Assembly (NCBI GenBank): GCA_025200525.1
Contig: CM045760.1
Span: forward strand, 44,225,932-44,289,931
Source of the DNA: Camellia lanceoleosa
Taxonomy: Eukaryota; Streptophyta; Magnoliopsida; Ericales; Theaceae
Reading direction: 5' to 3'
Length of the DNA: 64,000 nucleotides
Positions 1-12,081 of the stretch are shown one piece after another; position 1 is the first letter of the stretch; every line of letters starts with the position of its first letter. The notes beneath the pieces are model-generated. The model was not told where the DNA came from. It saw only the letters and a program-made list of their open reading frames with translations, and made no database searches. The translations under genes were made by a program, and so were the position numbers.

Positions 1-3000
1 CCGTAAAACTTTATCAATTGGCCTTGGTGGTCGCCTTCCACTACCAACCCACTATTTTGACATTTACGATGGTTATCACGGTTGATAGTATGGAATCTGA
101 CGCCATTAGAAATGCACCCCTCATATGTGTTCACCAAGGCATTAGGTCCATTGGCTAATGACCACATCTCATCGGTTGCTTCGGGTGAATTTTGATTTCG
201 CAATTGGTTCAACTAGACAAGAAAGTATGTCATGTTAATTCAAACTTGGAATAATGTAAGGTTCTATGCAAACTATACACTAACGAGTTTAAGCTTACGC
301 GATCTTTGAACCATTTAGGAAATTCTTTGCATTGTCGCGTTGCAATGTTGCATGAACTTCCATATTTTTGTTGCAACACGAGCTTGTGTTCCCTAGTTAA
401 TACAACATAACTCATAAGTAATTTGAATAATGGAGACTTTAAAAAATAAAAACCATGTAGAAAATGTATGTTGCATATATGATGAGGAATCATACTCTAG
501 ATATTCGTCCACTTCCAAACTGTTGTATAGGATAAACCAATGAGCCAATTCGCGGCCAGCTACGGACACATCAATTGCCCTTGGGAGTTGACCAAAAGGA
601 CGAACGTTTTGAGTGAAAATCGCCAACCCCGGCCCATTGTCACCCCCATCGTAGTTCCTTTCTTCCTGGTTAAACACCGTTTCAATTCCATCCAAATACA
701 TTGAACAAAACGTCGTACACTCTTTCGAAATGTAGCCCTCCGCAACTGAACCTTCTGGCCGAGCTTTATTGCCCACAAATCTTTTAAGAAGTCCGAGCAT
801 CCTACATGTAAACATCATCCTGATCATTAGTATGGTCATATTGAAGTATATTTTAAATGGAAAAAAACACCCCCATCGTACTTATACCTCTCAATAGGAT
901 ACATCCATCGATATTGCACAGGTCCTCCAAGCAAAGCCTCATAAGGCAAATGAATTGCCAAGTGGACTATGACATCAAAAAAAGCAGGAGGGAAAATCAT
1001 CTCAAGCTTACAAAGTATAAATACGATTTGTTCTTGCAATTTCTCCAAATCAGTCACCTTCATGTCTTTGCGCACAACTGTTTGAAAAAAGTTCCCAACT
1101 CAAACAATGTGGTCCCAATCTCAGTAGGAAGGTATCCTCGCATCCCAATGGGAAGAAGTCGTTGTAGAAGGACATGACAGTCATGACTCTTAAGGCCAAC
1201 TAACTTACTACCATTCGCGGTGACACAATTGGATATATTTGCCGCATAGCCATCAGGATACTTAATCGATTTCAGGAAATCAGCAAACCCTTGTCTCTCC
1301 GCCGGGGACAATGTGTACAATGCCAGAGGCTTCTCGAAAGAGGCATTCGCATGCCTTATCAAGTGTAACTCCTTTCGTATTCGCATGTCCTCTAGATCCA
1401 AACGTGCTTTGTATGTGTCCTTGTTCTTGCCATCTACGCTGAATAGTGTCCCAAGCAGATTGTCACATATATTCTTCTCTATGTGCATGACATCAAGGTT
1501 ATGTCAAAGCTTAAGTGTTTTCCAATATGGTAGGTCGAACAAAATGCTTCTTTTTGTCCAGTTCGGAGTTGGATTTTCAGTCCTTTGTCTTTTTTGGTTG
1601 GTTGGATGCTTTCCATATGGCCTGTATGTGTCCAAACTAATTTGGTCAAGTATTTGTTCTCCCGATAACTCTACAGGTTTGGACCGATTATCAATTTCAC
1701 TGTTGAATAGCTTACTTCTTCGCCAATTATGGTTCTCAGGTAAGTACCGCCGAGCACCCATATACCCTATCTTACTTCGCAAGTTCTGAGATTAAGCATC
1801 CATGTTACAGTTAGGGCAGGCCAAGTAACCTTTTGTACTCCAACCAGACAAGGAACCATATGCAGGGAAGTCATTGATGGTCCACATGACTGCTACATGC
1901 ATTGTGAATATTTGGTCGTTTGAGGCATCATATGTTTGCACACCATGCTCCCACAAATTAGTTAACTCTTCTACTAATGGTTGCAAGTAAACATCGATAT
2001 CTCTTCTAGGTGAGGATCGTCCGGGAATAAGCAATGACATAATCACAAATGGATCTTTCATACACTTCCATGGGGGTAGATTGTAAGGCATTAAGATTAC
2101 GGGCCACATGCTGTACGATGTACTCATATTTCCGAATGGATTGAAACCATCGGTGGCAAGCCCTAGCCTTACATTCCAAGGATCCGCAGAAAATGTAGGA
2201 TGCAGCCTATCAAAGTCCTTCCATGCCTCACCATCAGCTGGATGTCGCAAGACTCCATCATCCACACGCTTATCTTTGTGCCATCTCATATGTGCAGCTG
2301 TTTTTTTTTACATGTACAATCTCTTCAACCTCGGTGTTAAAGGAAAGTACCTCAGTATTTTGTGTGGAATTTTTTTACCCGTCTTGTCGTTCAACTTGTA
2401 TCTAGACTCCATACATGTAGGGCAATTCTCCAATGCTGCGTTGTCATTCCAAAATAGAGTACAATCATTCTTGCATGTATGAATGGCCTCATATCCCAAA
2501 GCCAATTCACGTAAGAACTTTTTTGCTTCATAAAGGGTCCATGGAACAGTTTCATCACACTTTGGTAGAATGTCTTTGAAAACTTGCATAACCATATCGA
2601 AAGATTTGTTGCTCCATTTATTGTACACCTTCACATGAAGCATCTTAATTACGAAAGACAAGATGGAGAACTTTTCACACCCTGGATGTACTTTGCGTTG
2701 AGCATCATCGAACAACTTCATGAACTTCAACGAATTGTGCTCTCCGAACTACTACGTTCTTCGTCGATATGATCATCCATGAGACTACTCATATAAATCT
2801 CTTCTAACATGGTAGGAAGTTCACTTACATTTTCGTGATTGGCTGTCATTCCAGATGCGTTGCTCGCAGTAGCATCGTTTCGCATAGTAGGATGATCACA
2901 AAATACGGCAACATGTTCGCCATGGTGCACCCAAGTTCGATAAGAACATGCGATTCCTCTTCGAATCAAGTGCAACCGTACAACGTGTGGAGTAAATTTT

Positions 3001-3167
3001 GTGTCGTTCAAGCAATCAACACAAGGACAACGGATTTCATCCTGCGGGCCTAAATTCTTCGTAGCGAACTCAATAAATGACTGAACACCTTGAAGATACT
3101 CTTTACTTTTTAGTCTATCCTTTATCATCATCCAACTCTTGTCCATTATTGGAACAGTACACATCAA
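1..3167 (-). pseudogene. CACTA transposase (tnp2 type), degenerate
   Basis: This is the cut-and-paste transposase of plant CACTA elements. In order from 3167 leftward it shows the transposase-associated N-terminal domain (MDKSWM start, then CPCVDC and the HGE motif near 2930), the tnp2 core (WNVRLGLATDGFNPFG near 2160, CPNCNMDA at 1792, HIEKNICDNLLGTL near 1470), DUF4218 (IHLPYEALLGGPVQYRWMYPIER near 890-960, NKARPEGS near 760) and the start of DUF4216 (SNGVRFHT and CQNSG at 20-120). An intron fits at 802-887, with GT and AG in the correct strand. The reading frame breaks at a poly-T run near 2301-2310, at a TAA near 1793 and at a TGA near 1502; the stops fit C-to-T decay of Gln and Arg codons. 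The C-terminus runs off the left edge. Confidence 0.88.
802..887 (-). other. Predicted intron in the CACTA transposase
   Basis: Minus-strand donor GTATAAG follows the PIER residues and acceptor ATGTAG precedes the LGLLKRFVGNKARPEG block. Removing these 86 bases joins two parts of DUF4218 in frame in the arrangement usual for the family. A second intron is likely near 390-480 but its edges are unclear. Confidence 0.55.
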
Positions 3168-5149
3168 TCAAAGATGAACCTAGGAATGGACGGCAACTTG
3201 GAAAAATACGCTGTACTAGAAGAGAGCTTAAGTAAGTTTAGGGGTTCGATTAGCATTGCAATAATGAAGTGAACGAAATAGTAATAACAACTCAGGATGT
3301 TTCGCCTATTTGTCAACTACATGTAGTTGGCTAATTTCACTAGTAACTTGGCATGCATTCATAAGCAAATGTGACATTCATGAACACTTCTTTGTGAAGT
3401 CATCCTAGAGGGAGACAAATAATTGTAACTTTATGTAAAGAGAAACTAAATGTCAACTATAATTATATGGAAGGAGTTAAGCAATGTAGGCAGCAGATTT
3501 TTGAGAAGTCTAGTGTGAAGTGTCCAAGTCACACATGACATAAAAACGAGTAACAGCACAAAATAATGTGTAGGGATCGACACAATTTGTAATTGATGGC
3601 CAACATACATTCATTTGATGCATACAATTGGCAAGTTTGCGTTATTTACCAAACCCATGCCATTTTTAAACAAATTTCACAAATACGAGTTGTTTTGAAC
3701 ATGATTCTGAAACCCACATTGTTCTTAAAACACAAACTTCAAATTCCCAAGCTGGATTTGGGAAATAAGTTCAAAACAATTCGCATTTGGGAAATCTGTT
3801 TCAGAACAACATTGATTTGGTAAAAACCTCATAAACGTGTCTTACTGAACAACTGGATGCCGAAGGGAGTTGACAAACCCATTTGTCTGTAGGCCACGTA
3901 GTATATTATTATGTTTTGAATGATATTTTATGATATCCACACACAAAGGGTCAGAATCTGTCCAAGTGTAGTAAAAAGGGAATTTCTCCCTTGATGTTAT
4001 GTCAGAAATGGCACACCTTATTTCAAAATAAAGATAACACATGAGATGATTTTGCTCAACTAGTTTAAAGTTGATCTTGCTTCTAATGTCCATTATCAAA
4101 CCAAAAACTATCTTAAATATTTTGTTGAGTAAAGATATTTTCAAGAAAATTTTAATAAATGTGTTCTAGAATGGTGCATCAAAATTGGCTATCATGTCAT
4201 TTGTTTTCCACTGTTTCACACAATAAAAATAATTCCAAATTGTGTTACTTTATTTTTTATGCAATCCCAACCAGCAAATAGATTTCATTGTCATCTTTCT
4301 TTCCTTAATTATGTATAACTTCAATTTAAACACACTATTAACCAAAGAACCATAAATTTTGATAGAGGGATGGAGAGTGAATTTGCAAAAATTTGACACA
4401 GAAGATATATACTTTTGTTTACAAAGAAACATGCATGAAAAATATTCATGTAGTTCAATCATATTCTCACTTTTTTGCTGTAATAATGGTTACCTCATCC
4501 TCACATAAACACATGTGAAAGTTAAAGGGAACCTTGGAAGCTTGAGGAGTTGTTAAACAGATGGAGAAACCATAATTATTCATAAGAGTTGAAAACAGAG
4601 GTAAATCATTATTTAGATTTGTGACCTATGCATGAATATATATATATATATGTATATATATATAGGGTTAGTTTGGAATATCCTAAAATAGAGGCACATT
4701 TGGTCACAATCGAGAATCAGAAAAAGGGGCAATCCGAAATTTTTACCAAACCCATTCACGAAATCATAAAAGCCCTAAAAATTGCTTGCGAAATCAACAG
4801 AAAATGAAAAAAATAACGATTAAAAACCCTACAGAAATCGTTAGAGTCACGGGGATGGGAGACAAGCGACAACGATATACAAATAGCCAGACCCAGATGG
4901 ACAGAGAGGGAGAGAGATCAGAGAAAAATACCTGTAATCAGTGGTGGGGTTGATTTGCAGTGCTCGTCGTCGCCGCTGACAGTGTGTCGGCGGTCAGGTT
5001 TGGTATGGATTGCTGGTGTGTGAGGTCTGTATATGTTGGTGTGTGAGACGAAACAGTTCCAAAATGGGTCTGTGAAATAAATACTGGGCGCGAATATGTA
5101 ATAAGTTTCCCTCTAAAAAAAAAATTCAAAGATTTAGCGACCAAATCAA
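3168..5149 (-). other. Non-coding 5' region of the CACTA element
   Basis: This stretch lies between the transposase start and the subterminal repeats. It holds only short random-looking ORFs (for example 3842-4144 on the minus strand), an AT dinucleotide tract at about 4638-4665, and no recognised domain. It probably contains the transposase promoter and leader, but I cannot point to one. Confidence 0.5.
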
Positions 5150-5525
5150 TGTTTGTCGCCAAAATTCCTTAACAGTGACTAAGTATTAGTCGCCAAAAGC
5201 ATCCTAATTTGGCTACTAATCAAATTTTTCGTCGGCAATGGTTACCATACAACGACTAACTGAGTTTTAGTCGCCAAAAATTCATTAAAAAAAAAGCCAA
5301 AAAATTGGCGACAAATATTTTTTGTCGGCAAATGATACAAAACAACGACTAAAATTAAGTTTTGTCGCCAATAATAATATATGACGACTAAATTAATTTA
5401 GTAGCTAAAAATTTTCCACAAATGCCGACTAAATTACGTTTTTGGTCGCCCATTACGGTGCTTTTGGCGACTAAAATTGTTTTGGTAGCCAATTTTAGTC
5501 GCCAAAAGTGCTTCTTGTTGTAGTG
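5150..5525 (-). repeat. CACTA subterminal repeats and terminal hairpin
   Basis: About ten copies of a GTCGCCAAAA-like motif occur in both orientations, as expected for transposase-binding subterminal repeats. The outermost part is a perfect 19-bp inverted repeat, 5461-5479 against 5490-5508, with a 10-nt spacer, only 17 bp from the end of the element. Confidence 0.8.
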
Positions 5526-5846
5526 TCTCGTATTCCGCTAATAATTTTTAAGACAATTGTAATTTGATAGATTAATTTTTGATATCTAATTGATTTAATT
5601 TTTTATATGCATACTTTTCTTTAAAAGTCTTATAAAATAAATAGTTTAAATTATAATTAAAAAAAGAAAAAGAAAAGAAGAAGATTCAAAATGAGTTAAA
5701 TTTCCTAACTGAAAAGAAGCCGGTTCCTCTAACCTAAAGATAATCACTTGATGACCACTAATAACTTTCTCTACAAAAGACCTTCCTATCAGGAAGTTTG
5801 CACAAGTCAGAAAGATGTTACATCGCCTCACCAGGTACAAAGAACT
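5526..5846. other. AT-rich spacer between CACTA element and solo LTR
   Basis: AT-rich sequence with no supported gene. A short minus-strand ORF (5646-5840) matches nothing I recognise. The last five bases (GAACT, 5842-5846) are the left target duplication of the solo LTR. Confidence 0.6.
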
Positions 5847-7127
5847 TGTTGGAAATGGTTATAAAATTCTAGGTAAAATCAGAATTTTTTCTTAAGTTTG
5901 GTCTAATTTTTAGGTGGATCCTGTGCATCGATTTACACGGGTCAAAGTGGTAACGCATTCTATGCTGCGTTATGATTCACGTGGTATATTTGGTTGCTCA
6001 AAATCATTATCGAGTGAATGGGAAATTGAAGCCAAAGTATGCTCCATGGAAATGGAGTTTTGGTGAAAATTCCTTAAAGGTTTGAATAAGGCTTGTCCCA
6101 TATTGATTTGGTGGGAGGTTTTGAAAGGGTTTATAAGGCATGGGTTTGGTACTTGGGGTGTGCCCCAAGGGGTACCCAAGTGTTTTAGAGGGAGAGGTTA
6201 TGGGGAAAATGGACTAGACCCATTGGACTCAAAAATCACCACACGCGCACCGCCGCCGCCGTCCGTCCAATTGGGCGGGCTGGCTTGGACGCGGATGCGT
6301 GGTGTGAGGTTGGGTTGGGCTTGTTCGGCCCAATACTAATCTTTTTGGGCCAAAAAAATTTGAATTTAATTTAATTTTGTATAAAATAAAATCCAGAATT
6401 CTAATTAAACTGATTTGGTTTTACTGTACATCCAAACAGGGCCCTTCCCGAAATAAACCAGTCTGGTATTATTGCACACTCAAACAGGGCCCTTCCCGTT
6501 TTTGTTATCTGTTTGATATATAACCCAACAGATTCAAATCTGTTTGAATTCAAAATCAACAGGTTTCATACCTGTTCAATTCAAAACCAAGAGCCATCTT
6601 TACATCTATAAATAGACCAGCCTCCCATTTGGATTTTACTCCAATTTTCGTACTCCATCCTCTGCTATAAGTCTCTTTGCATTTTGCTGCATTTAATTTC
6701 TGAAAGAAAGAGTATAAACACCTAGTGTGTTCGTAAGGCAAACAATTTGTAGTGCTGCTATTGTTTATAGAATATCATTTCATCTTGGGAGATAGACGTC
6801 CAAATTCTGAAAGCACCGTGGAGATGACGAATCTGTCTTAAGGACACAGTGTCAAACACTGGACTTGATCAGATTATAATTCGAAGAAATTAATCAAGTA
6901 AGTTGTTTAATTTATTATTCTGTTTTATTATTTATTTAAATCAAATTTTAATTTTGTTTTTGTAACAAAATAAAATCTATTTTTATTTATTTATTTTTAT
7001 TTTTATTTCGAGTTTGATTTTTGTAATCAAACAAATTCTCTCCTTTGCTTTATTTCTTTAAATTCTAATTGTTGTTTTGTACACAATAGAATTAAAATCT
7101 TTTAAATACAGTGAAGATTGTCCTACA
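5847..7127 (+). mobile_element. Solo LTR, 1281 bp, with 5-bp target duplication GAACT
   Basis: It starts TGTTGGAAATGG and ends GTCCTACA, and is flanked by GAACT at 5842-5846 and again at 7128-7132. No gag, pol, PBS or second LTR is present, so it is a recombination-derived solo LTR. A TATA box (TATAAATA, 6607-6614) sets the sense as plus. The family is not certain; the TGTTGG start and length would suit a Ty1/copia lineage, but no coding sequence allows a test. Confidence 0.82.
6607..6614 (+). promoter_or_regulatory. TATA box of the solo LTR
   Basis: TATAAATA about 760 bp into the LTR, followed by a GC-richer stretch, as expected at the U3/R boundary. Confidence 0.55.
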
Positions 7128-7159
7128 GAACTTGGGGTTGGTTGATCCATCAAACTTAA

Positions 7160-7173
7160 TGAAACAATAATTG

Positions 7174-7211
<38 letters not shown>

Positions 7212-7321
7212 AGAGAATGAATTGAGTGTATTGATGTATTGAACGGGAAAACATGCACTAAGGAAACAACATTATTAAAGCTAGTTGGTATTTTACAGCT
7301 AATATATACAATCGACTAACA
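7160..7321 (-). repeat. Copia 3' LTR, internally deleted
   Basis: It matches the 5' LTR at both ends but lacks about 80 bp in the middle, including the segment equivalent to the 5' LTR TATA region. It contains a long GA tract (about 7178-7214). A purine run (AAGGAGA on the minus strand, 7322-7328) lies just outside it as the polypurine tract. Confidence 0.88.
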
Positions 7322-7334
7322 TCTCCTTGCAAAC

Positions 7335-7967
7335 TCAAGGAGGGTAAGCATCAACCAACTTGAGTTTGGAAACGAGATCACTGAAGTGACTAGGAGGATG
7401 AGCCTTGGTGAAAATATTAGCAGGTTGATCTGCAGAAGTAATAGGGAGAAGAAGAATAGTGTCACGTGTAACATGTTGTCGAATGAAATGACAATCAATC
7501 TCAATATGCTTGGTGCGATCATGGAAAACATCATTGTGAGAAATTTGAATGACACTCTGATTGTCACAATAGAGAGAGGTAGCTCCAGAAGAAGAAACAC
7601 CCATATCAGCAAGGAGCTATCGAAGCCAGAGAAGTTCCTGAGTAGTGTCAGCAAGAACTCGGTATTCAGTTTCAATACTAAAGTGGGCAGTGAGGGATTG
7701 TTTCTTGCTGCGCCAAGTAAGAAGAGAATCTCCTAAGAAGAAACAGAAACCCGTTGTGGAGCGTCGATCAGTAGGATCCTCAGCCTAATCAGTATCAGAA
7801 AAGGCACACTGATCAAGAGAGGAGGAAGCAGAGTAGTGAAGTCCATGGAACAGAGTGCCTTTGAGGTAGCGAAGTATACAGAGTAGAGCAGTATAATGTG
7901 GAGTGTGAGGAGCCGACATGTACTGACTAATAAGATAAACAACATTGGCAATTTCAGGATGAGTCAC
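7335..7967 (-). pseudogene. Copia RNase H domain, degenerate
   Basis: This is the C-terminal part of pol, which degrades the RNA template during reverse transcription. Visible blocks are TLFHGLHYS with MTHPEIANVVYLISQYM upstream (7785-7967), and SLYCDNQSVIQISHNDVFHDRTKHIEIDCHFIR with ANIFTKA downstream (7335-7604), where the family normally has ADIFTK. The two parts lie in different frames, broken by a stop near 7784 and a frameshift between 7604 and 7730. The 3' LTR follows directly. Confidence 0.85.
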
Positions 7968-8027
7968 AGTGAGAGAGACGAGACTATCGAGTAGCTGGCG
8001 ATAAAGAGTAGCATTAGAGAGAAAATC

Positions 8028-8806
8028 TCAATCGAGAGAAGTGAGACGAATTTGAGGATTAATTGTAGTAGAGTTAGTTTTGCAATATGTAAGACCAACA
8101 CGTGCCAGAAGATCGGATGCATATTTGGCTTGGGACAAATAGTAACCAGTGGAATCATGGGAGATTTTAAGCCCTAAGAAGTAGTTAAGAGTACCAAGGT
8201 CCTTTATCTCAAACTGACGATGGAGAAAACATTTGAGGCGAAGAATACCAGCTGCATCATCACCAGTGATAATCATATCATCCACATAAAGAAGAAGAAG
8301 GGTGGTACCATGAGTAGTAGTCCGAACAAATAAGGCAGAGTCATAGGAGCTAGAGGTGAACCCGAAGTCATGAATGGTGGAATTGAACTTAGCAAACCAA
8401 GTTCGAGGGGCTTGCTTGAGACCATAGAGGGCATGTTGTAGTTTGCAAACCTTACGAGTTGGATAAGTAGACCTAGGGGGAGGTTGCATGTAGACCTCCT
8501 CAAGAAGATTACCATTAAGGAAAGCATTTTTGACATCCATCTGAAAGAGCTCCTAGTGGCGAGCAGTAGCAACAACAAGCAAACTGGGAACAAAGGTAAG
8601 CTGAGCAACAGGGGAGAAGGTCTCCTCATAATCAATGCCATATTCCTGGTTGAAACCCTTGGCAACAAGACGAGCTTTGTAGCGCTCAATAGAGCCATCA
8701 GAATGAGTCTTGATTTTGTATACCTATTTGCAACCAATCGCAGTCTTGCCAAGAGGAAGATTAATAGCATCCCAAGTATAAGTTTTGTCCAAAGCCTGGA
8801 GTTCAT
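8028..8806 (-). pseudogene. Copia reverse transcriptase domain, degenerate
   Basis: RT copies element RNA into DNA in the cytoplasmic particle. The block from 8540 to 8028 is open and contains MDVKNAFLNGNL, YMQPPP, CKLQHALYGLKQAPRTWF and the catalytic YVDDM motif near 8285, then FEIKDLGTLNYFLGLKI. The N-terminal RT part (8541-8880) is in another frame with stops, including one just before MDVKNAF. The best preserved domain of this element. Confidence 0.9.
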
Positions 8807-9204
8807 TAGTTATAGCTTGCTGCCAAAGAGGATTAGTACAAACTTCACGATAGGAGGTAGGTTCATCAGTAGAGAAGGCAGCGACCCAACAATATAATCA
8901 CGAAGATGAACAGGTGGTTGAGTTACTCGGTGTGGACGACCCGTGGGAGGATCTGTGGAAGGGAGGGGGGAAGGGCTAGTAGAGAAGGAGGAGACAGACT
9001 AGAAGGCGCAATGAGAGATGAACCATCAGGGAAAGCAGTCTGGACGGGATCAGGGGTCAACAAGGGCGTCTCAATGAAGGAGGAGCTTGTATCAAAGTCA
9101 TTAGAGAAGAGATCTATGGAAGGATTAGTAAATATGACGGAAATGGAGAGTGCGGGTAAGTGAAAGAAGGATATGGAGAAAAACATTTTGTGCTCCAAGA
9201 AAAC

Positions 9205-9914
9205 TACATGTTGGGAGATACGAAGATGCTTAGAGAGAGGATCCCAACAACGAAAGCCTTTATGTTCAATCCCATACCCAAGAAAGCAGCAAAGACGAGA
9301 ACGAGGTTCAAGCTTGGTGTGTTCATGGGATTAAAGCAGAACAAAGCAAGCAGAGCCAAAAACCCAAAGATTGGTGTATGGAGAGGGAGTGCCATGCAAA
9401 CGTTCGAAGGGAGTTTGATTATTGATGATAGGGGTAGAAGCACAATTGATAGTGTACACAGCAGTAAAGGCAGCTTCCCCCCAAAAGTTTTCAGGGTAGG
9501 AAGAAGAGAGAAGGAGAGCGCGAGTAGTGTCAAGAACATGTCGATGTTTTCGTTTAGCACGACAATTTTGTTGGGACGTGCCAGCACAAGAACGATGAGG
9601 CTGAGTACCATGACTTTGAAGAAACGAAAGGAAATCTGTATCCCGATATTCCATAGCATTGTCAAAGCGAAAATTTTTAATGGTCTTTGAAAATTGGGTG
9701 TGGACTATTTTGGCATAGCTATAATAAAGGTGTTTAAGTTCAGACTGAGTTTTTATGAGAAAAAGCCAAGTAAACTGAGAAAAATCATCAATAAAACAAC
9801 AAAATAACGAGATCTCCCTATGGTAGTAGTACGGGAGGGACCCTAAATATCCAAATATATGAGATCAAAAGGTGCATGGGAAACAAAAGTACCTTTATTA
9901 AATGATAAAGCAGG
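9205..9914 (-). pseudogene. Copia integrase core, degenerate
   Basis: Integrase inserts the cDNA copy. The open block 9654-9331 shows QSHGTQPHRSCAGTSQQNC, where functional copies have a G-I-x-HQ-x-SC-PxTPQQNG type motif, then NFWGEAAFTAVYTIN, TPFERLHGTPSPYTNLWVFGSACF. The region between 9690 and 9914 is the start of the core with stops. The domain is recognisable but cannot be functional. Confidence 0.85.
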
Positions 9915-10463
9915 TTATTTTGCAAGTTGATAGGGTATACAATCAAAAATATCTGGAAGTAAATGACCCAATTGACCACTAGAAACCAAAGACTTTAAGT
10001 GACTAACAAAAATATGCCCTAAGCGACAATGCCAAAGATGAAAAGGAGACACAGACAAAGCAGATGCAGGAGCAGCGATCTGGGGGGAATCAGGAACATG
10101 AAGGTGAATGAGTTCATAGAGACGTCCATGCTTACAGCCGATCCCAATAGTCTGTCCCGTCTGAGGGTTTTGCACCAAACAACCATTAGCAGAAAATGTG
10201 ACGGTTAGACCAAGCTCACATAATTGACCAATAGAGATAAGATTTAAGGTTAGAGCATGTATATGATAAACTTGAGGTAAAAATAAATGAGATGTGGCAA
10301 CAGTACCAACATGACTGACAGACACGAGAGAACCATTAGCAGTATGAATGGAGGGAATATAAGTAGTGGGAGAGATGGAAGAGAAGATAGTAGAGCTGGA
10401 AGTCATATGATTACAATAGGCGGAGTCAAAATACCAAGAAGAGTTACTTGGAGTCACAGACAA
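9915..10463 (-). pseudogene. Copia protease and GAG-pre-integrase region, degenerate
   Basis: It begins with SWYFDSAYCNHMT, the Ty1/copia aspartic protease site; the family norm is D-S/T-G, so the Gly is replaced by Ala here. Further on come HTANGSLVSVSHVGTV, LNLISIGQL and the zinc-finger-like LWHCRLGH block of the GAG-pre-integrase domain. The segment is one open stretch but is cut off on both sides by stops. Confidence 0.87.
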
Positions 10464-10699
10464 AACAGTAGGATGAGGTGTACCAGAGGTGAAGAGAAGC
10501 TATTTGAACATGGCCTTAACATCAATTTGAGAAAAAACAGGAGCAGACGGAGCAGGAGACTCAGAAAAATCCTCAGAGGCAGCAGCAGTGCGATAAGCAA
10601 GAGAAGATTGATTCCCGAGATGATGAGAGCTCCTCTTGGAAGAGCCACCACAAGAGGAGTGGCTAGTAGAAGATGACCGTGATGGATTGTGAAAACAAT

Positions 10700-11539
10700 C
10701 CTACTATAGATGATGAGAACCAAGTTTGTTATAGTATCGGTAAGATCTGACAGGGCAATGAACCTGAAGATGAGTAGAATGAAGGCCTCGATTCTGACAA
10801 ATAAATGCAGGCAGTGGACCGCTGGGTCAGTGAGGGTCGTAACTGAGGAGTGGCAAGAATAAAGTCCATATAATGAGTTTGGAAAGTACCAAGACGAGTC
10901 TCCTCGGATAACAGCTCAGAAATAGCTTGTTCAAGAGTGGGCAATGGAAGACGATGAAGAAGAGAGGCATGGACGAGCTCAAAATAGGGAGTGAGAGCCA
11001 TCAGAAATTGAACCAACCACTGCTGATTATGATATGTAGTGAATAAAACAGCATCTTCAAGGTGAGGCCATGCCGGTTCTGAAAGAGCAAGTTGGTCCCA
11101 AATAGAACACATCTGAGAAAGAAAATCATTAATAGACTGACTGGATTCTTGGCACATACGGTGAAGTTGACTATGAAGTTGATACTGATGGGCAAGACTG
11201 GTAGTCTGGTGTCATTCATTCAAAAAAATCCCAAACGTCTTTAGCAAGAGTGGTAACAGAGTTAAGCTGAAAACGACCAAACTGAAGACTAATAAAGGGA
11301 ACAGAGGTATTCTGAAGCCAAGTAATGATCTGGTAGTTCTTACTGTCCCAATCATCGAGTCAATCTTCATATGTAGTAGCAGTTTCATCGACTTCTTTCA
11401 TCGGTTGGGTCACATCCACGGTGATAATGTGCCAGAGCTTCTTTCCTTTGAAGAAGGAAGACATGGCTTAGGCCCACAGAACATAGTCAGAACCATTAAG
11501 AAGAATAGAAATCGGATGGGAGGCATCATGGCGATCCAT
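10700..11539 (-). pseudogene. Copia gag, degenerate
   Basis: The start codon is probably the ATG ending at 11539, giving a gag N-terminus with PISILLNGSDYVLWA, then AMSSFFKGKKLWHI and a DWDSKNYQIITWLQ block, and then SQSINDFLSQMCSIWDQL and EETRL (10729-11157), the UBN2-type copia capsid domain. A CCHC-like knuckle near 10730-10800 is degraded. A stop replaces a codon in the LWAxAMS motif and there are further stops and shifts near 11218. Gag would form the virus-like particle. Confidence 0.82.
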
Positions 11540-12069
11540 AATAATAGTGGAGTAGGGCTAAATAAATAGGAACAGACCTGTAGAAGCAAATTTAGGTAAA
11601 ATAGAGTGTACCAGTGAGTCCGAAAGGTCGAAAATAGCTGGGAAAGGCGTTGTTGTGCCGAGATGATGTTAGCAGAGGGTGAAATGATGTCCACGGTACA
11701 CAATAGCAGACTAAAGTATGGCGCACAATAGCAGGAGGGGCGTGTGGCGCACCGTAGTAGAACGGTGCACGCGTGGCACACGAGAGCAGAATGGCGCACG
11801 CGGGTGCATAGCAGCAAGCACGACGCTCGTAAGCATAGGGCTGACGTCAGATGTTGATGTGAGCAAGCAATAGAGGAGTGCGTAAGGGCGCGTGTGCGAG
11901 TGACGGTGGAAGTTGAGACGCGCCGAACACAAAAGTGGCACGTGACGGTGTTTCTGGTGACGGGAGTGGTGCCGTTGGAATCGTGAGGTGATTCCGAGCA
12001 GGTTGGTGTAGTGCCACTATGAACGGGACTAAACACCAAAAACAGAAAATACCAGAAGTGTAGAACCGC
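11540..12069 (-). other. Copia 5' leader
   Basis: The region between primer-binding site and gag start. It is unusually GC-rich for this window, with repeated GGCGCAC and AGCAG words at 11700-11830. A long minus-strand ORF (11410-12039) overlaps it in the wrong frame for gag and is composition driven. Confidence 0.6.
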
Positions 12070-12081
12070 GCTCTGATACCA
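12070..12081 (-). other. Copia primer-binding site
   Basis: TGGTATCAGAGC on the minus strand, complementary to the 3' end of initiator methionine tRNA and directly next to the 5' LTR. Confidence 0.92.

Larger units (their letters stand above)
1..5525 (-). mobile_element. CACTA (En/Spm) DNA transposon, 5' part, continuing beyond the left edge
   Basis: Read on the minus strand, the element begins at 5525 with CACTACAACAAGAAG, the canonical CACTA terminus. A subterminal block of GTCGCCAAAA repeats follows (about 5150-5525), then non-coding sequence, then a tnp2-type transposase (3167 to the left edge). The opposite terminus is outside the window, so the 3-bp target duplication cannot be verified; the bases just outside the end are TCT. 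The transposase carries stops and a frameshift, so this copy is not autonomous as it stands. No tnpA-like second gene is visible; it would lie to the left. Terminus, subterminal repeats and transposase agree in orientation. Confidence 0.88.

Noticed and set aside
857..1789. Plus-strand ORFs opposite the CACTA transposase
   Set aside because: Shadows of the conserved minus-strand coding region.
9160..9690. Plus-strand ORF of 176 codons and similar ones at 7386-7736, 8484-8897, 10287-10676
   Set aside because: Antisense shadows of the copia integrase, RNase H, RT and gag/protease regions.
11410..12039. 209-codon minus-strand ORF
   Set aside because: Overlaps the copia leader and gag start in a different frame; Cys/Ser/Leu-rich composition reflects the GC-rich repeats. 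True gag reads in another frame from 11539.
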